Shown: piece after piece, positions 8,475 to 17,604 of the stretch
How the letters are laid out: every line of letters begins with the position of its first letter
Position numbering within the stretch: position 1 is the stretch's first letter
Source: Saccharopolyspora flava
GTDB lineage: Bacteria; Actinomycetota; Actinomycetes; Mycobacteriales; Pseudonocardiaceae
Length of the DNA: 64,000 bases
Direction: 5' to 3'
Assembly (NCBI RefSeq): GCF_900116135.1
Contig: NZ_FOZX01000008.1
Location: forward strand, 124,001-188,000
The notes under the pieces: generated by a model
Database searches by the model: none
Told to the model about the DNA's origin: nothing
What the model saw: only the letters and a program-made list of their open reading frames with translations
Made by a program: the position numbers and the translations under genes

Positions 8475-9795
8475 GGCTGTTGCTTCCCTCCTGCTCGGCA
8501 CCGCGCAACGGTGCTTGATCGTTGTTCACCCGGCGGACCAGCAGCGCGTTGATGCGGATCCGTCCCCGGTGGTCCTTGCCGCCCTCGGCGCGCAGCCGCA
8601 GCCCGGCGATCTCGGCCTCGGCGCCCGGCAGCGGAACCCGGCCGAGCCGCTGCGCCAGCAACCCGCCCACGGTCTCCACGTCGGAGTCGTCGAGCTCGAC
8701 GTCGAACAGCTCCCCCAGGGCCTCGACCGGCAGCCGGGAGCTGACCCGCACGGTCCCGTCCTCCAGGTGCTCGACCGGGCGGTGCTCCTCGCGGTCGGAC
8801 TCGTCGGTGATCTCCCCGACGATCTCCTCCACGATGTCCTCGATGGTCAGCAGCCCGGCCGTCCCGCCGTACTCGTCGACCGCGATGGCCAGGTGCGCCC
8901 GCGAGATCTGCATCTCGCGCAGCAGCTCGTCGAGCCGCTTGGTGTCGGGCACGAAGCTCGCCGGGCGCATCAGGTCGGACACGGCGGGCCCGGCGGCGTC
9001 GGTGGTCTCCAGCACCAGCCGGGTGAGGTCCTTGAGCGTGACCAGGCCGACGATGTCGTCGACGCTGTCGCCGATCACCGGGATCCGGGAGAAGCCCGAC
9101 CGCAGGCACAGCGCCAGCGCCTGCTTGGCCGACTTGGTCTGCTCGATCCAGATGATCTCGGTGCGCGGCACCATCACCTCGCGCGCGAGGGTGTCGCCGA
9201 GCTCGAAGACCGAGTGGATCATCTCCCGCTCGCCGGCGGCGACCACGCCGCGCTCACCGGCCAGGTCGACCAGCTCGCGCAGCTCGACCTCGGTGGAGAA
9301 CGGGCCTTCGCGGAAGCCCTTGCCGGGCGTGATCATGTTGCCGATCAGGATCAGCAGCCGGGTCAGCGGGTTGAGCACCCGGGCCAGCACCCGCACCGGC
9401 GCGGCGATCTTCAGCCCGATGCCGTAGGGGTGCTGCCTGCCGAGCGTGCGCGGACCGACGCCGACCAGCACGTACGAGGCGACCAGCATGATCAGCACGG
9501 CGATGACCAGCGCCCACGTCTCCGACTCGGCGACGCGCAGCGCGACCACCGTGACCAGCACGGTCGCGCCCATCTCGCAGCCGAGCCGGAGCAGGAGCAG
9601 CAGGTTGACGTGCCGCGGCCGGTCGCCGAGGAGCGCGACGAGCTGCTTGGCGCCGGTGCGGCCCTGGCGGGCCAGGTCTTCGGCGCGTGCCTGCGAGGCC
9701 ACGGTGATGGCCGCCTCGGAGGCGGCGAACACCCCGGCCGCCAGCACCAGCAGCACCGCGAGCACCAGGAACGCGGTGGAACCGGCCAACGCCAC
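8467..9795 (-). CDS. CBS-domain membrane protein of the hemolysin C/CorC family
   Basis: A 442-residue protein with an N-terminal DUF21 (CNNM) transmembrane region of about 140 residues, a pair of CBS domains in the middle (VMVPRTEIIWIEQ, FSRIPVIGDSVDDIVGLVTLKDL, HLAIAVDEYGGTAGLLTIEDIVEEIVGE) and a C-terminal CorC/HlyC domain. Members are implicated in magnesium or cobalt efflux; the name hemolysin is historical. The start given is a GTG at 9793-9795 just after the ybeY stop; a TTG two codons later is better placed relative to GGGGAG. It overlaps the deaminase-like gene by 8 nt and belongs to the ybeY/phoH operon. The Mycobacterium counterpart by position is Rv2366c. Confidence 0.88.
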   Translation of the reverse strand: MALAGSTAFLVLAVLLVLAAGVFAASEAAITVASQARAEDLARQGRTGAKQLVALLGDRPRHVNLLLLLRLGCEMGATVLVTVVALRVAESETWALVIAVLIMLVASYVLVGVGPRTLGRQHPYGIGLKIAAPVRVLARVLNPLTRLLILIGNMITPGKGFREGPFSTEVELRELVDLAGERGVVAAGEREMIHSVFELGDTLAREVMVPRTEIIWIEQTKSAKQALALCLRSGFSRIPVIGDSVDDIVGLVTLKDLTRLVLETTDAAGPAVSDLMRPASFVPDTKRLDELLREMQISRAHLAIAVDEYGGTAGLLTIEDIVEEIVGEITDESDREEHRPVEHLEDGTVRVSSRLPVEALGELFDVELDDSDVETVGGLLAQRLGRVPLPGAEAEIAGLRLRAEGGKDHRGRIRINALLVRRVNNDQAPLRGAEQEGSNSRG

Positions 9796-9799
9796 TCCC

Positions 9800-10356
9800 C
9801 TAGTTCGCCGGGGCCGGGCCGGAGCCCGGCTCGTCGTCCAGACCGACCGCGCCCAGGACCTTGTCGTCCATGCTGCGCTGCGTCTTCGCCCGCTCGGCTT
9901 CGTCCCGCGCCTCGCGGTACTCGGCCAGGATGCGGTTCTGCAGGCCGAACATCTCGCGCTCCTCCTCCGGCTCGGCGTGGTCGTAGCCGAGCAGGTGCAG
10001 GACGCCGTGCACGGTCAGCAGGTGCAGCTCGTCGAGCGTGCTGTGACCGGCCTTCTTCGCCTGGTCCCGGGCGAACGCCGGGCACAGCACGATGTCGCCG
10101 AGCAGCGCGGGACCGGAGCCGGCGGAGTCGGGGCGGCGGGCCGAGTCGTACTCGTCCATCGGGAACGACATCACGTCGGTGGGACCGGGCAGGTCCATCC
10201 ACCGCTCGTGCAGGTCGGCCATCACGTCGAGGTCCACCAGCACGATGGACAGCTCGGCGAGCTGGCTGACGCTCATCTTGTCGAGGGCGAAGCGGGCCAC
10301 CGAGACGATCGTCTCCTCGGGTACCGCGACGCCGGATTCGTTGGCGATCTCGATGG

Positions 10357-10360
<4 letters not shown>
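9800..10360 (-). CDS. ybeY: Endoribonuclease YbeY
   Basis: Single-strand-specific, metal-dependent endoribonuclease involved in 16S rRNA 3' end maturation and ribosome quality control. The 186-residue protein has the three-histidine zinc motif [20 protein letters not shown]. The C-terminal 30 residues are a charged tail not found in short bacterial forms. ATG 10358-10360 overlaps the phoH stop by 4 nt. Order phoH-ybeY-hemolysin is the usual one in actinobacteria. Confidence 0.95.
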
Positions 10361-11418
<1,058 letters not shown>

Positions 11419-11536
11419 GTAGTTCGGGCCTACCTTCTGCGCGTAGCGCGCGGGTCGTTCGGTCAGTTCTCCCTGGCCTCGATGGTAGTCCAAGGGAGCA
11501 ACCGAGTTGCCGACCTGCTCCCCCGGAACGTCCCGG

Positions 11537-11902
11537 TCAGCCCTTGAGCGGACCGCCGGTCATGCCGCCGAGCCATTCACCGCCGAGCAGGTGCAGGTGC
11601 ACGTGGAAGATGGTCTGGCCAGCGTCGGCGTTGGTGTTGAACAACAACCGATAACCGGACTCGTCGATTCCCTCGGCCTCGGCGATCTCGTGGGCGGTGC
11701 TGATCAGCTCGCCCAGCAGCGCCGGGTCGGCGGCCGCGAGCTCGGCGGCGTTGCGGTACCGCTTCTTGGGGATGACCAGCACGTGCGTCGGCGCCTGCGG
11801 GTTGATGTCGCGGATCGCGATGACCCGCTCGTTCTCCCGCACGATGTCGGCCGGGATCTCCCGCGCGATGATGCGCAGGAACAGCTCCGTCTCCTCGCTC
11901 AT
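11537..11902 (-). CDS. HIT-family nucleotide hydrolase/transferase (HINT-like)
   Basis: A 121-residue histidine-triad protein; such proteins hydrolyse adenosine phosphoramidates or related nucleotides. The active-site motif HVHLHLLGG is near the C-terminus, and the N-terminus (LFLRIIAREIPADIVRENERVIAIRDINPQ) is typical of HINT. ATG at 11900-11902. It is upstream of phoH in the same direction, separated by 118 nt. Its upstream region contains the first TTTTCATGAAAA palindrome cluster. Confidence 0.93.
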   Translation of the reverse strand: MSEETELFLRIIAREIPADIVRENERVIAIRDINPQAPTHVLVIPKKRYRNAAELAAADPALLGELISTAHEIAEAEGIDESGYRLLFNTNADAGQTIFHVHLHLLGGEWLGGMTGGPLKG

Positions 11903-11940
11903 GCCCGCAGATTATCCGAAGTGGATGTTCGATTCCCCTG

Positions 11941-11964
11941 GGGAAGTTCTCATGAAAACGTCCC
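11941..11964. repeat. TCATGA palindrome, cluster 1, copy 1 (imperfect)
   Basis: GGGAAGTTCTCATGAAAACG followed by TCCC: an imperfect copy of the GTTTTCATGAAAAC palindrome, with two mismatched pairs between the arms. It is 38 bp upstream of the HIT start codon. Confidence 0.7.
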
Positions 11965-12011
11965 CACCCACCACACCTCGACATCCGGGTGTCCCGTGCG
12001 GGGGTCGGCGC

Positions 12012-12027
12012 AGTTTTCATGAAAACT
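12012..12027. repeat. TTTTCATGAAAA palindrome, cluster 1, copy 2
   Basis: Perfect 16-bp palindrome AGTTTTCATGAAAACT, followed on the right by TCCCTCCCC as in the copy at 43.9 kb. Centre spacing to copy 1 is 67 bp. Confidence 0.8.
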
Positions 12028-12104
12028 TCCCTCCCCCTACGAGAGGTGACCTCTCGGGTACCACTCGAAATCCCTGGTCAGAGGCGTTTTGGTGGGTGGT
12101 GGGG

Positions 12105-12124
12105 GAAGTTTTCATGAAAACTTC
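12105..12124. repeat. TTTTCATGAAAA palindrome, cluster 1, copy 3
   Basis: Perfect 20-bp palindrome GAAGTTTTCATGAAAACTTC. Centre spacing to copy 2 is 95 bp. The 415-bp gap between the HIT and rsmE genes contains no gene that I can support. Confidence 0.82.
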
Positions 12125-12154
12125 GCGGACGCCGGGAACGGGAGGGTTGTGGGT

Positions 12155-12238
12155 GCTGCGCCGCAACCGGGGCTGGGGGGGAGGGGCTCCACTTGCGGCG
12201 CAGCGCTCGCCGGACCAAGGGGGGAGGAGTCCGGCGAG
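12155..12238 (-). terminator. Tandem hairpins downstream of rsmE
   Basis: Two inverted repeats: GCTGCGCCGCAA (12155-12166) with its complement at 12193-12204, and CTCGCCGGAC (12206-12215) with its complement at 12229-12238. The second is 80 nt past the rsmE stop and would be met first by transcription from rsmE. No U tract. Likely the terminator region of the hrcA-dnaJ-rsmE operon. Confidence 0.5.
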
Positions 12239-12317
12239 TGTCACCACCGAGCGTAACGCCGCATCAACCGATCGCGCTACGCATCGCACCGGCTTTGTGA
12301 TCTTGGTGAGCTGAGCG

Positions 12318-13052
12318 TCAAGCCCAGCGGGTCGTCAGCGCCCCCAGAGCGCCGAGCGCCACCGCCCCGGCCGTGGACGCGCGCAGCACCGTGTGCCCCA
12401 GGCGGGTGACCTGGGCTCCCGCCTCGCTCAGCGCGGCGAGCTCGTCGTCGGTGATGCCGCCCTCGGGACCCACCACCAGCAGCAGCTCGCCGGACGCCGG
12501 CAGCTCGACGTCGGTGAGCTGCCGGGTCGCCGACTCGTGCAGCACCAGGGTCGCGTCGGCCTCGGCGACGAGCCGGGCCAGGTGCTTGGTGCCGACCGGC
12601 TCGGCGACCTCCGGCGTCCACGCCCGCCGGGCCTGCTTGGCGGCGGCCGCAGCAGTGCTGCGCCAGCGGGCCAGGGCCTTCGCGCCGCGCGGGCCGTCGT
12701 CCCACTTGGCGACGCAGCGGGCCGCGCGCCACGGCACGACCCCGTCGACGCCGGCCTCGGTGGCCAGTTCGACCGCGAGCTCGCCGCGATCGCCCTTGAC
12801 CAGCGCCTGGACCACGCGCACCCGCAGCTCGGGCAGCGGCTCGTGCCAGGTCTGCGACACCGTCAGGCCCAGCGCGTCGCGCTCGGCGGACTCCACGACG
12901 CAGCGCGCCATGCCGCCCTGCGCGTCGGAGAGCAGCAGCTCCTCGCCGACGCGCAGGCGGCGCACGGTGGCCGCGTGCTTGCCCTCCGGGCCGTCCAGGG
13001 TGGCCGGGCCGACGGCGGGCAGCCGTTCCACGGTGAAGACCGGCAGCGACAC
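12318..13052 (-). CDS. rsmE: 16S rRNA (uracil-1498-N3) methyltransferase
   Basis: Uses S-adenosylmethionine to methylate U1498 of 16S rRNA. The 244-residue protein has an N-terminal PUA-like part and the C-terminal SPOUT knot with LLLVVGPEGGITDDEL and LGHTVLRASTAGAVALGAL. The start is a GTG at 13050-13052. It begins 4 nt after the dnaJ stop, and lies at the end of the hrcA-dnaJ-rsmE operon as in mycobacteria (Rv2372c). Confidence 0.95.
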   Translation of the reverse strand: MSLPVFTVERLPAVGPATLDGPEGKHAATVRRLRVGEELLLSDAQGGMARCVVESAERDALGLTVSQTWHEPLPELRVRVVQALVKGDRGELAVELATEAGVDGVVPWRAARCVAKWDDGPRGAKALARWRSTAAAAAKQARRAWTPEVAEPVGTKHLARLVAEADATLVLHESATRQLTDVELPASGELLLVVGPEGGITDDELAALSEAGAQVTRLGHTVLRASTAGAVALGALGALTTRWA

Positions 13053-13056
13053 GGGA

Positions 13057-14229
13057 TCAGCGGTGCCCGAAGGAGCGGAACCGGGAGAACAGGCCCTGCC
13101 TGCCGTTGCCGTTGGCGGTCACGGTCGGCTCGGGCTGCTCCTCGCCGCGCAGCTTGGCCAGGTCGCGCAGCATCTCCACCTGGGTGTCGTCGAGGTTGGT
13201 CGGCACCACGACGTCGAGGTGGATGTGCAGGTCGCCGTGCCCGCTGACCTTGCCGTTGGAGCGCAGCTTCGGCAGACCGCGCCCGGTGATCACGTGCTCG
13301 GTGCCGGGCTGCGTGCCGGGCTCGACCACGACCTCCTCGCGCGAGCCGTCCAACGTCTCCAGCAGCAGCACCGTGCCCAGCGCGGCCGCCGTCATCGGCA
13401 GCTCGACGTTGCAGTGCAGGTCGGCGCCGTCGCGGGTGAACCGCTCGTGCGGCTGCTCCTCGACCTCGACGAACAGGTCGCCCGCCGGGCCGCCGCCCGG
13501 ACCAACCTCGCCCTCGCCGGCGAGCCGGACGCGCATGCCGTCGCCGACACCGGCCGGGATCTTGACGGTGATGGTGCGCCGCGCGCGGACCCGGCCGTCG
13601 CCGGAGCACTGCTGGCAGGGGTCGGTGATGACCTCGCCGAAGCCGCGGCAGACCGGGCAGGGGCGGGAGGTCATGACCTGGCCCAGGAAGGACCGCTGCA
13701 CCGACTGCACCTCGCCGCGACCACCGCAGGTGTCGCAGGTCGAGGGCGCGCTGCCGGCCTTCGAGCCGCCGCCGTCGCAGACGTCGCAGAGCACCGCGGT
13801 GTCCACGGTGATGTCGCGGTTCACGCCGCTGGCGCACTCCTCCAGCGTCAGCTCCAGGCGCAGCAGCGCGTCGGAGCCCGGCTGGACGCGGCTGCGCGGG
13901 CCGCGGCCTCCGCCGCCTCCCCCGCCGCCGAAGAAGGCGTCCATGATGTCGCCGAGGCCGCCGAAGCCGGCGAACGGGTCGCCGCCCATGCCGCCACCGG
14001 CGCCTCCGCCGTTGCCCAGCGGGTCCCCGCCGAGGTCGACGACCTGGCGCTTCTTCGGGTCGGAGAGCACCTCGTAGGCGGTGGTCACCTCCGCGAAGCG
14101 CTCCTGCGCCGCATCGTCCGGGTTGACGTCGGGGTGCAGTTCCCGGGCGAGCTTGCGGTACGCCCGCTTGATCTGCTCCGGTGTCGCGTCCTGGGGAACC
14201 CCGAGGGTCGCGTAGTAGTCCCTGGCCAC
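13057..14229 (-). CDS. dnaJ: Chaperone DnaJ (second, HrcA-linked type)
   Basis: Hsp40 co-chaperone that stimulates DnaK. The 390-residue protein has a J domain with the HPD tripeptide ([12 protein letters not shown]), a Gly-rich linker containing [10 protein letters not shown] and GGGGGGGG, four CxxCxGxG zinc repeats ([32 protein letters not shown]) and the C-terminal substrate domain. Position between hrcA and rsmE identifies the DnaJ2 type of actinobacteria rather than the dnaK-operon copy. GTG start at 14227-14229 with GGAGAAG directly upstream. No CIRCE element was found nearby. Confidence 0.95.
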   Translation of the reverse strand: MARDYYATLGVPQDATPEQIKRAYRKLARELHPDVNPDDAAQERFAEVTTAYEVLSDPKKRQVVDLGGDPLGNGGGAGGGMGGDPFAGFGGLGDIMDAFFGGGGGGGGRGPRSRVQPGSDALLRLELTLEECASGVNRDITVDTAVLCDVCDGGGSKAGSAPSTCDTCGGRGEVQSVQRSFLGQVMTSRPCPVCRGFGEVITDPCQQCSGDGRVRARRTITVKIPAGVGDGMRVRLAGEGEVGPGGGPAGDLFVEVEEQPHERFTRDGADLHCNVELPMTAAALGTVLLLETLDGSREEVVVEPGTQPGTEHVITGRGLPKLRSNGKVSGHGDLHIHLDVVVPTNLDDTQVEMLRDLAKLRGEEQPEPTVTANGNGRQGLFSRFRSFGHR

Positions 14230-14291
14230 CTTCTCCGTACTTCCTCTGCTGGATTCAAGTCGAGTGGACGCCGTTCACGGCCGGTGCCACC

Positions 14292-15314
14292 TCACCGGCC
14301 TTCCAGGATGTCACCCACGTACGCGGCCACGGCACGGACCGCCGCCATCGTTCCCGGGTAGTCCATGCGGGTCGGGCCGACGACGCCCAGGCCGCCCAGG
14401 ACCATGCCGTCCGAACCGTATCCGGTGGAGATCACCGAGGTCGTCTGCATCTCCAGGGCCTCGTTCTCGGCCCCGATGCTGACCCGCACCGTACTGGAAT
14501 CGCGGGCGGCGGCGAGCAGCTTCAGCACCACCACCTGCTCCTCCAGGGCTTCGAGCACCTGGCGCAGCGAGTTCGGGAAGTCGGCGACGTTGCGGGTGAG
14601 GTTCGGGGTGCCGCCCAGCACCATCCGCTCCTCCGGGTGTTCCACCAGCGACTCGATGAGCACGCTGCACACCCGGACCAGCGCGTCGCGCAGTTCGGGC
14701 GGGGCCTGGTCGGGCAGTTCGGCCACGGCGGCCGAGGCGTCGGCGAGCCGCTTCTCGGCCATCGCCGAGTTGAGCACGGTGCGCAGCCGGGCCACGTCGT
14801 CGTCGGTGATCACGTCGCCGAGGTCGACCATGCGCTGGTCGACGCGGCCGGTGTTGGTGATGAGCACCAGCATCAGCCGCGCCGGGGTGATGGTGACCAC
14901 CTCGACGTGCCGGACGGTGGACCGGGTCAGGGTGGGGTACTGCACGACCGCGACCTGCTGGGTGAGCTGCGCGAGCAGCCGCACGCTGCGGCGCATCACG
15001 TCGTCGAGGTCGAGCGCGCCGTCCAGGAAGTTGCGGATGGCCCGGCGTTCGGGGCCGGTCAGCGGCTTGACCTCGTGCAGCCGGTCGACGAACAACCGGT
15101 AGCCCTTGTCGGTGGGGATGCGACCGGCGCTGGTGTGCGGCTGGACGATGAAGCCCTCTTCTTCCAGCGCGGCCATGTCGTTGCGCACCGTGGCGCTGGA
15201 CACACCGAGGTTGTGGCGGTCGACCAACGCCTTGGAACCAACGGGTTCCTTGGACGACACGAAGTCGGCCACGATTGCCCGCAAGACCTCGAACCGGCGT
15301 TCATCGGCGTTCAA
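14292..15314 (-). CDS. hrcA: Heat-inducible transcription repressor HrcA
   Basis: Represses heat-shock genes by binding CIRCE elements and is kept active by GroEL. The 340-residue protein has the N-terminal winged helix ([53 protein letters not shown]) and the C-terminal GAF-like domain ending in [21 protein letters not shown]. The start is a TTG at 15312-15314 preceded by GGAGGTGG; an upstream in-frame extension to 15407 lacks such support. It is the first gene of the hrcA-dnaJ-rsmE operon. I saw no CIRCE (TTAGCACTC-N9-GAGTGCTAA) in the upstream 165 bp. Confidence 0.95.
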   Translation of the reverse strand: MNADERRFEVLRAIVADFVSSKEPVGSKALVDRHNLGVSSATVRNDMAALEEEGFIVQPHTSAGRIPTDKGYRLFVDRLHEVKPLTGPERRAIRNFLDGALDLDDVMRRSVRLLAQLTQQVAVVQYPTLTRSTVRHVEVVTITPARLMLVLITNTGRVDQRMVDLGDVITDDDVARLRTVLNSAMAEKRLADASAAVAELPDQAPPELRDALVRVCSVLIESLVEHPEERMVLGGTPNLTRNVADFPNSLRQVLEALEEQVVVLKLLAAARDSSTVRVSIGAENEALEMQTTSVISTGYGSDGMVLGGLGVVGPTRMDYPGTMAAVRAVAAYVGDILEGR

Positions 15315-15478
15315 CCCGCGCCACCTCCTCAACAGCCTGCCCAGCGGATTTCGCGAGCGGACGGAACCGCGCGAATCCGCGCACCCGGAGCTTGGCGCCC
15401 CGGGCACCCCCTTCGAGTTTACGGTGTTCGTCCTCCAGTTCCGAGAGCCGCAGCTCTCAGCTCAGGAGCGCCGATCGG

Positions 15479-15868
15479 CTACTGCGCCAGACGAGGAGTG
15501 GTCCAGGCGCGCAAGGTCACCGCGATGTCCGGAACATCGAGCTCGCCGGAAGCGATGGCCACGACGAACTTCTCGCCGTCGTCCACGGTGGGCGCGGTCA
15601 GGAGAACGCCGTTGATCCAGTAGAAACCGAACGTTCCCACCCAGCCGAGCCGCTCGTTGCCATCGACCAGCGCGTGATGCCGGACGAGCGAGTGCATCAA
15701 CGCCGCGGCCTTGTCGTGCATCGACGGGTACGCGTCCTTGCCGAAGACGGTCGCCTGCGCACGCGCGAGAGCGCCCTGCAGCAGACCCCAATCCCGAACC
15801 TCGGGTTGATGCTCCAGGGCGCGAGTCGCGGCCAGGACCAGATCATCGAGCGAGGGGAACCTGGTCAC
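15479..15868 (-). CDS. Doc/Fic-family toxin of a toxin-antitoxin pair
   Basis: A 129-residue death-on-curing type protein. Doc toxins transfer a phosphate to elongation factor Tu; Fic proteins usually transfer AMP. The Fic core is HALVDGNERLGW near residue 65, close to H-x-F-x-D-x-N-K-R of Doc but with Glu in place of the Lys, which is frequent in actinobacterial homologues. The GTG start at 15866-15868 begins directly after the antitoxin stop, so translation is coupled. It is an accessory insertion between hrcA and hemW, two genes that are normally closer together. Confidence 0.82.
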   Translation of the reverse strand: MTRFPSLDDLVLAATRALEHQPEVRDWGLLQGALARAQATVFGKDAYPSMHDKAAALMHSLVRHHALVDGNERLGWVGTFGFYWINGVLLTAPTVDDGEKFVVAIASGELDVPDIAVTLRAWTTPRLAQ

Positions 15869-16066
15869 CTACCGGCCCAACCGCTCGATGAGCTCGGCGT
15901 CGCGTCGCACCACGAAGTCGACGGCCTCCGCGAACGAAACCTCACGCCGAGCCGTGTACTCGCGAATCGCCTGCCGTGCGACGTCCTGCATCGACCGGTG
16001 CTCGTCCTCAGCCGCCTGACGCAGCGCCTCGGCTTCCTCGTCCGTCAACCGCAGTGTCATCGCCAT
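15869..16066 (-). CDS. Ribbon-helix-helix antitoxin of the Doc pair
   Basis: A 65-residue protein beginning MAMTLRLTDEEAEALRQAA, the beta strand and first helix of a ribbon-helix-helix (CopG/Arc-type) DNA-binding domain. It should bind its own promoter; the C-terminal half (EYTARREVSFAEAVDFVVRR) would wrap the toxin. The ATG at 16064-16066 sits 6 nt after a TATCAT -10 element, so the mRNA appears leaderless. Direct repeats of TGATACC overlap that promoter. Stop and toxin start touch with no gap. Confidence 0.8.
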   Translation of the reverse strand: MAMTLRLTDEEAEALRQAAEDEHRSMQDVARQAIREYTARREVSFAEAVDFVVRRDAELIERLGR

Positions 16067-16073
16067 GACCAGA

Positions 16074-16090
16074 TGATACCGCGTGATACC
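16074..16090 (-). promoter_or_regulatory. Direct-repeat operator and promoter of the toxin-antitoxin operon
   Basis: TGATACC occurs at 16074-16080 and 16084-16090, one helical turn (10 bp) apart. On the minus strand the repeat nearest the gene contains TATCAT, positioned as the -10 box of a leaderless antitoxin transcript. Repeats over the promoter fit autorepression by the ribbon-helix-helix antitoxin. Confidence 0.5.
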
Positions 16091-16098
16091 GGACGATG

Positions 16099-17322
16099 TC
16101 AGCTCAGGAGGTCGGTGATGACGGCGTCGGCGAGGAGGCGGCCGCGGTCGGTGAGGACGCAGCGGCCTCCGGCGAGGGCCTCGGGTTGCAGCAGGCCGTC
16201 GGCGGCGGCGCGGTCGGCGGCGCGGCGGCCGTCGTCGTCGAGGGCGTCGACGGCCAGGCCGCCACGGACCCGGAGTTCGAGCATGACGCGCTCGATGCGC
16301 TGGTCCTCGGCGGTGAGCAGTTCGCGGGCCTGCGCCGGGGAGTTCCCCTCGGCGAGGGCGGCGGTGTAGCGGGCCGGGTGCTTGACGTTCCACCAGCGGA
16401 CGCCGCCGACGTGGCTGTGCGCGCCGGGACCCGCGCCCCACCAGTCGCCGCCCTGCCAGTAGCCGAGGTTGTGCCGGCACTCGGCGTCGGTGTCGCGGGC
16501 CCAGTTGGAGACCTCGTACCAGTGCAGACCGGCCTCGGCGAGCTTGGCGTCGATGAGCTCGTAGCGGTCGGCGAGGACGTCCTCGTCGGGCATCGGCAGC
16601 TCGCCGCGGCGGACCTTGCGGGCCATCGCGGTGCCGTCCTCGACGATCAGCGAGTACGCGGAGACGTGGTCCACGCCCGCCTCCAGCACGGCGTCGAGGG
16701 AGGATTTCAGGTCCTGCTCGCGTTCCCCGGGTGTGCCGTAGATGAGGTCGAGGTTGACGTGCTCGAACCCGGCCGCGCGGGCCTCACGGGCGGCGGCCAC
16801 GGCGCGCCCCGGCGTGTGGGTGCGCTCGAGGACCTTCAGGACGTGCTCGGCGGCCGATTGCATGCCGAGGGACACGCGCGTGAAACCGGAGTTTCGAATC
16901 CGTTCGAAGAACTCCGGGGAGGTGGACTCCGGGTTGGACTCGGTGGTGACCTCGGCCCCGGCCGCCAGGCCCAGTGTGTCGCGAATCGCATCGACGACCG
17001 CGCCCAGCCGCTCGGCCCCGAGCAGCGAGGGCGTTCCGCCGCCGACGAAGACCGTGTCGGCGGCGGGCGCGGGACCTGCGGAGAGGACCTTCGCGGCCAG
17101 TTCCAGCTCGGCCCGCAGACCGTCCAGCCAGCTGCCGAAGCTCGCCGAAGAGCCCAGCTCATCGGCGGTGTAGGTGTTGAAGTCGCAGTACCCGCAGCGG
17201 GTGGCGCAGAAGGGCACGTGGACGTAGACGCCGAAGGGGCGCGAACCCAGCCCGGTCAGGGCCGATCCGGGCAGGCTCCCGTCGGCCGGAGCGGGTTCTC
17301 CGGTGGGGGGTTGAGCAGGCAC
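16099..17322 (-). CDS. hemW: Radical SAM heme chaperone HemW
   Basis: Radical SAM protein related to oxygen-independent coproporphyrinogen III oxidase; HemW members bind heme and deliver it rather than acting as oxidases. The 407-residue protein has the iron-sulfur motif CATRCGYCDF (CxxxCxxC) near residue 38, GGGTPSLL, and the HemW-type C-terminus (DWWGAGPGAHSHVGGVRWWNVKHPARY). GTG start at 17320-17322. Its upstream region is shared with the divergent sulfite reductase operon. Position corresponds to mycobacterial hemN (Rv2388c), just before the sulfite reductase gene. Confidence 0.93.
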   Translation of the reverse strand: MPAQPPTGEPAPADGSLPGSALTGLGSRPFGVYVHVPFCATRCGYCDFNTYTADELGSSASFGSWLDGLRAELELAAKVLSAGPAPAADTVFVGGGTPSLLGAERLGAVVDAIRDTLGLAAGAEVTTESNPESTSPEFFERIRNSGFTRVSLGMQSAAEHVLKVLERTHTPGRAVAAAREARAAGFEHVNLDLIYGTPGEREQDLKSSLDAVLEAGVDHVSAYSLIVEDGTAMARKVRRGELPMPDEDVLADRYELIDAKLAEAGLHWYEVSNWARDTDAECRHNLGYWQGGDWWGAGPGAHSHVGGVRWWNVKHPARYTAALAEGNSPAQARELLTAEDQRIERVMLELRVRGGLAVDALDDDGRRAADRAAADGLLQPEALAGGRCVLTDRGRLLADAVITDLLS

Positions 17323-17351
17323 ACCCCCACTGTCCCACCATGCGGATCGGG

Positions 17352-17381
17352 TTGGATCCGCCGGTTCTCGCGTGGCAGGCT
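17352..17381 (+). promoter_or_regulatory. Promoter of the sulfite reductase leader transcript
   Basis: TTGGAT (17352-17357), an 18-bp spacer and CAGGCT (17376-17381) form a -35/-10 pair. The -10 ends 7 nt before GTG 17389, the spacing of a leaderless start for the leader peptide. The hexamers are weak matches. Confidence 0.35.
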
Positions 17382-17388
17382 GCGCGAC

Positions 17389-17481
17389 GTGGGTGCGACT
17401 GTGCTGAAGCTTCTCCTGGTCGCCCGCCGGTACGTTGACCTGCGGCGGGTGGCCAGCGCGCTGTGCCTCGGCACGGCCTGA
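17389..17481 (+). CDS. Cysteine-containing leader peptide upstream of the sulfate reduction operon
   Basis: A 30-codon open frame (or 26 codons from GTG 17401) that reads ...ARRYVDLRRVASALCLGTA and ends 123 nt before the sulfite reductase start. The pattern RRYVDLRRVASALC is the recurrent motif of short leader peptides found before sulfur-assimilation genes in actinobacteria. Known examples use a cysteine codon near the end to sense cysteinyl-tRNA supply and to couple it to expression of the operon. Here a single TGC cysteine codon lies five codons before the stop. The mechanism here is inferred, not shown. Confidence 0.7.
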   Translation: MGATVLKLLLVARRYVDLRRVASALCLGTA

Positions 17482-17604
17482 TCCCCCGCCGTCTTTTTCA
17501 TCTTGTTCAGTCGGCGCCGGGCCTCCGAGGAGTGAGAGCCGTCACGCCGACGGTGCTGCTGCCACGCGGGGGTTTCGCGCCTGAAAGTCCCGGAGGTCGC
17601 GGAC

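Noticed and set aside
11941..12124. TTTTCATGAAAA palindromes as Zur or Fur boxes.
   Set aside because: The actinobacterial Zur box is TGAAAAT-x-ATTTTCA, with the half-sites in the opposite order, and no zinc gene is nearby.
15315..15478. A CIRCE operator upstream of hrcA.
   Set aside because: I searched for TTAGCACTC and GAGTGCTAA by eye in the hrcA and dnaJ upstream regions and did not find them.
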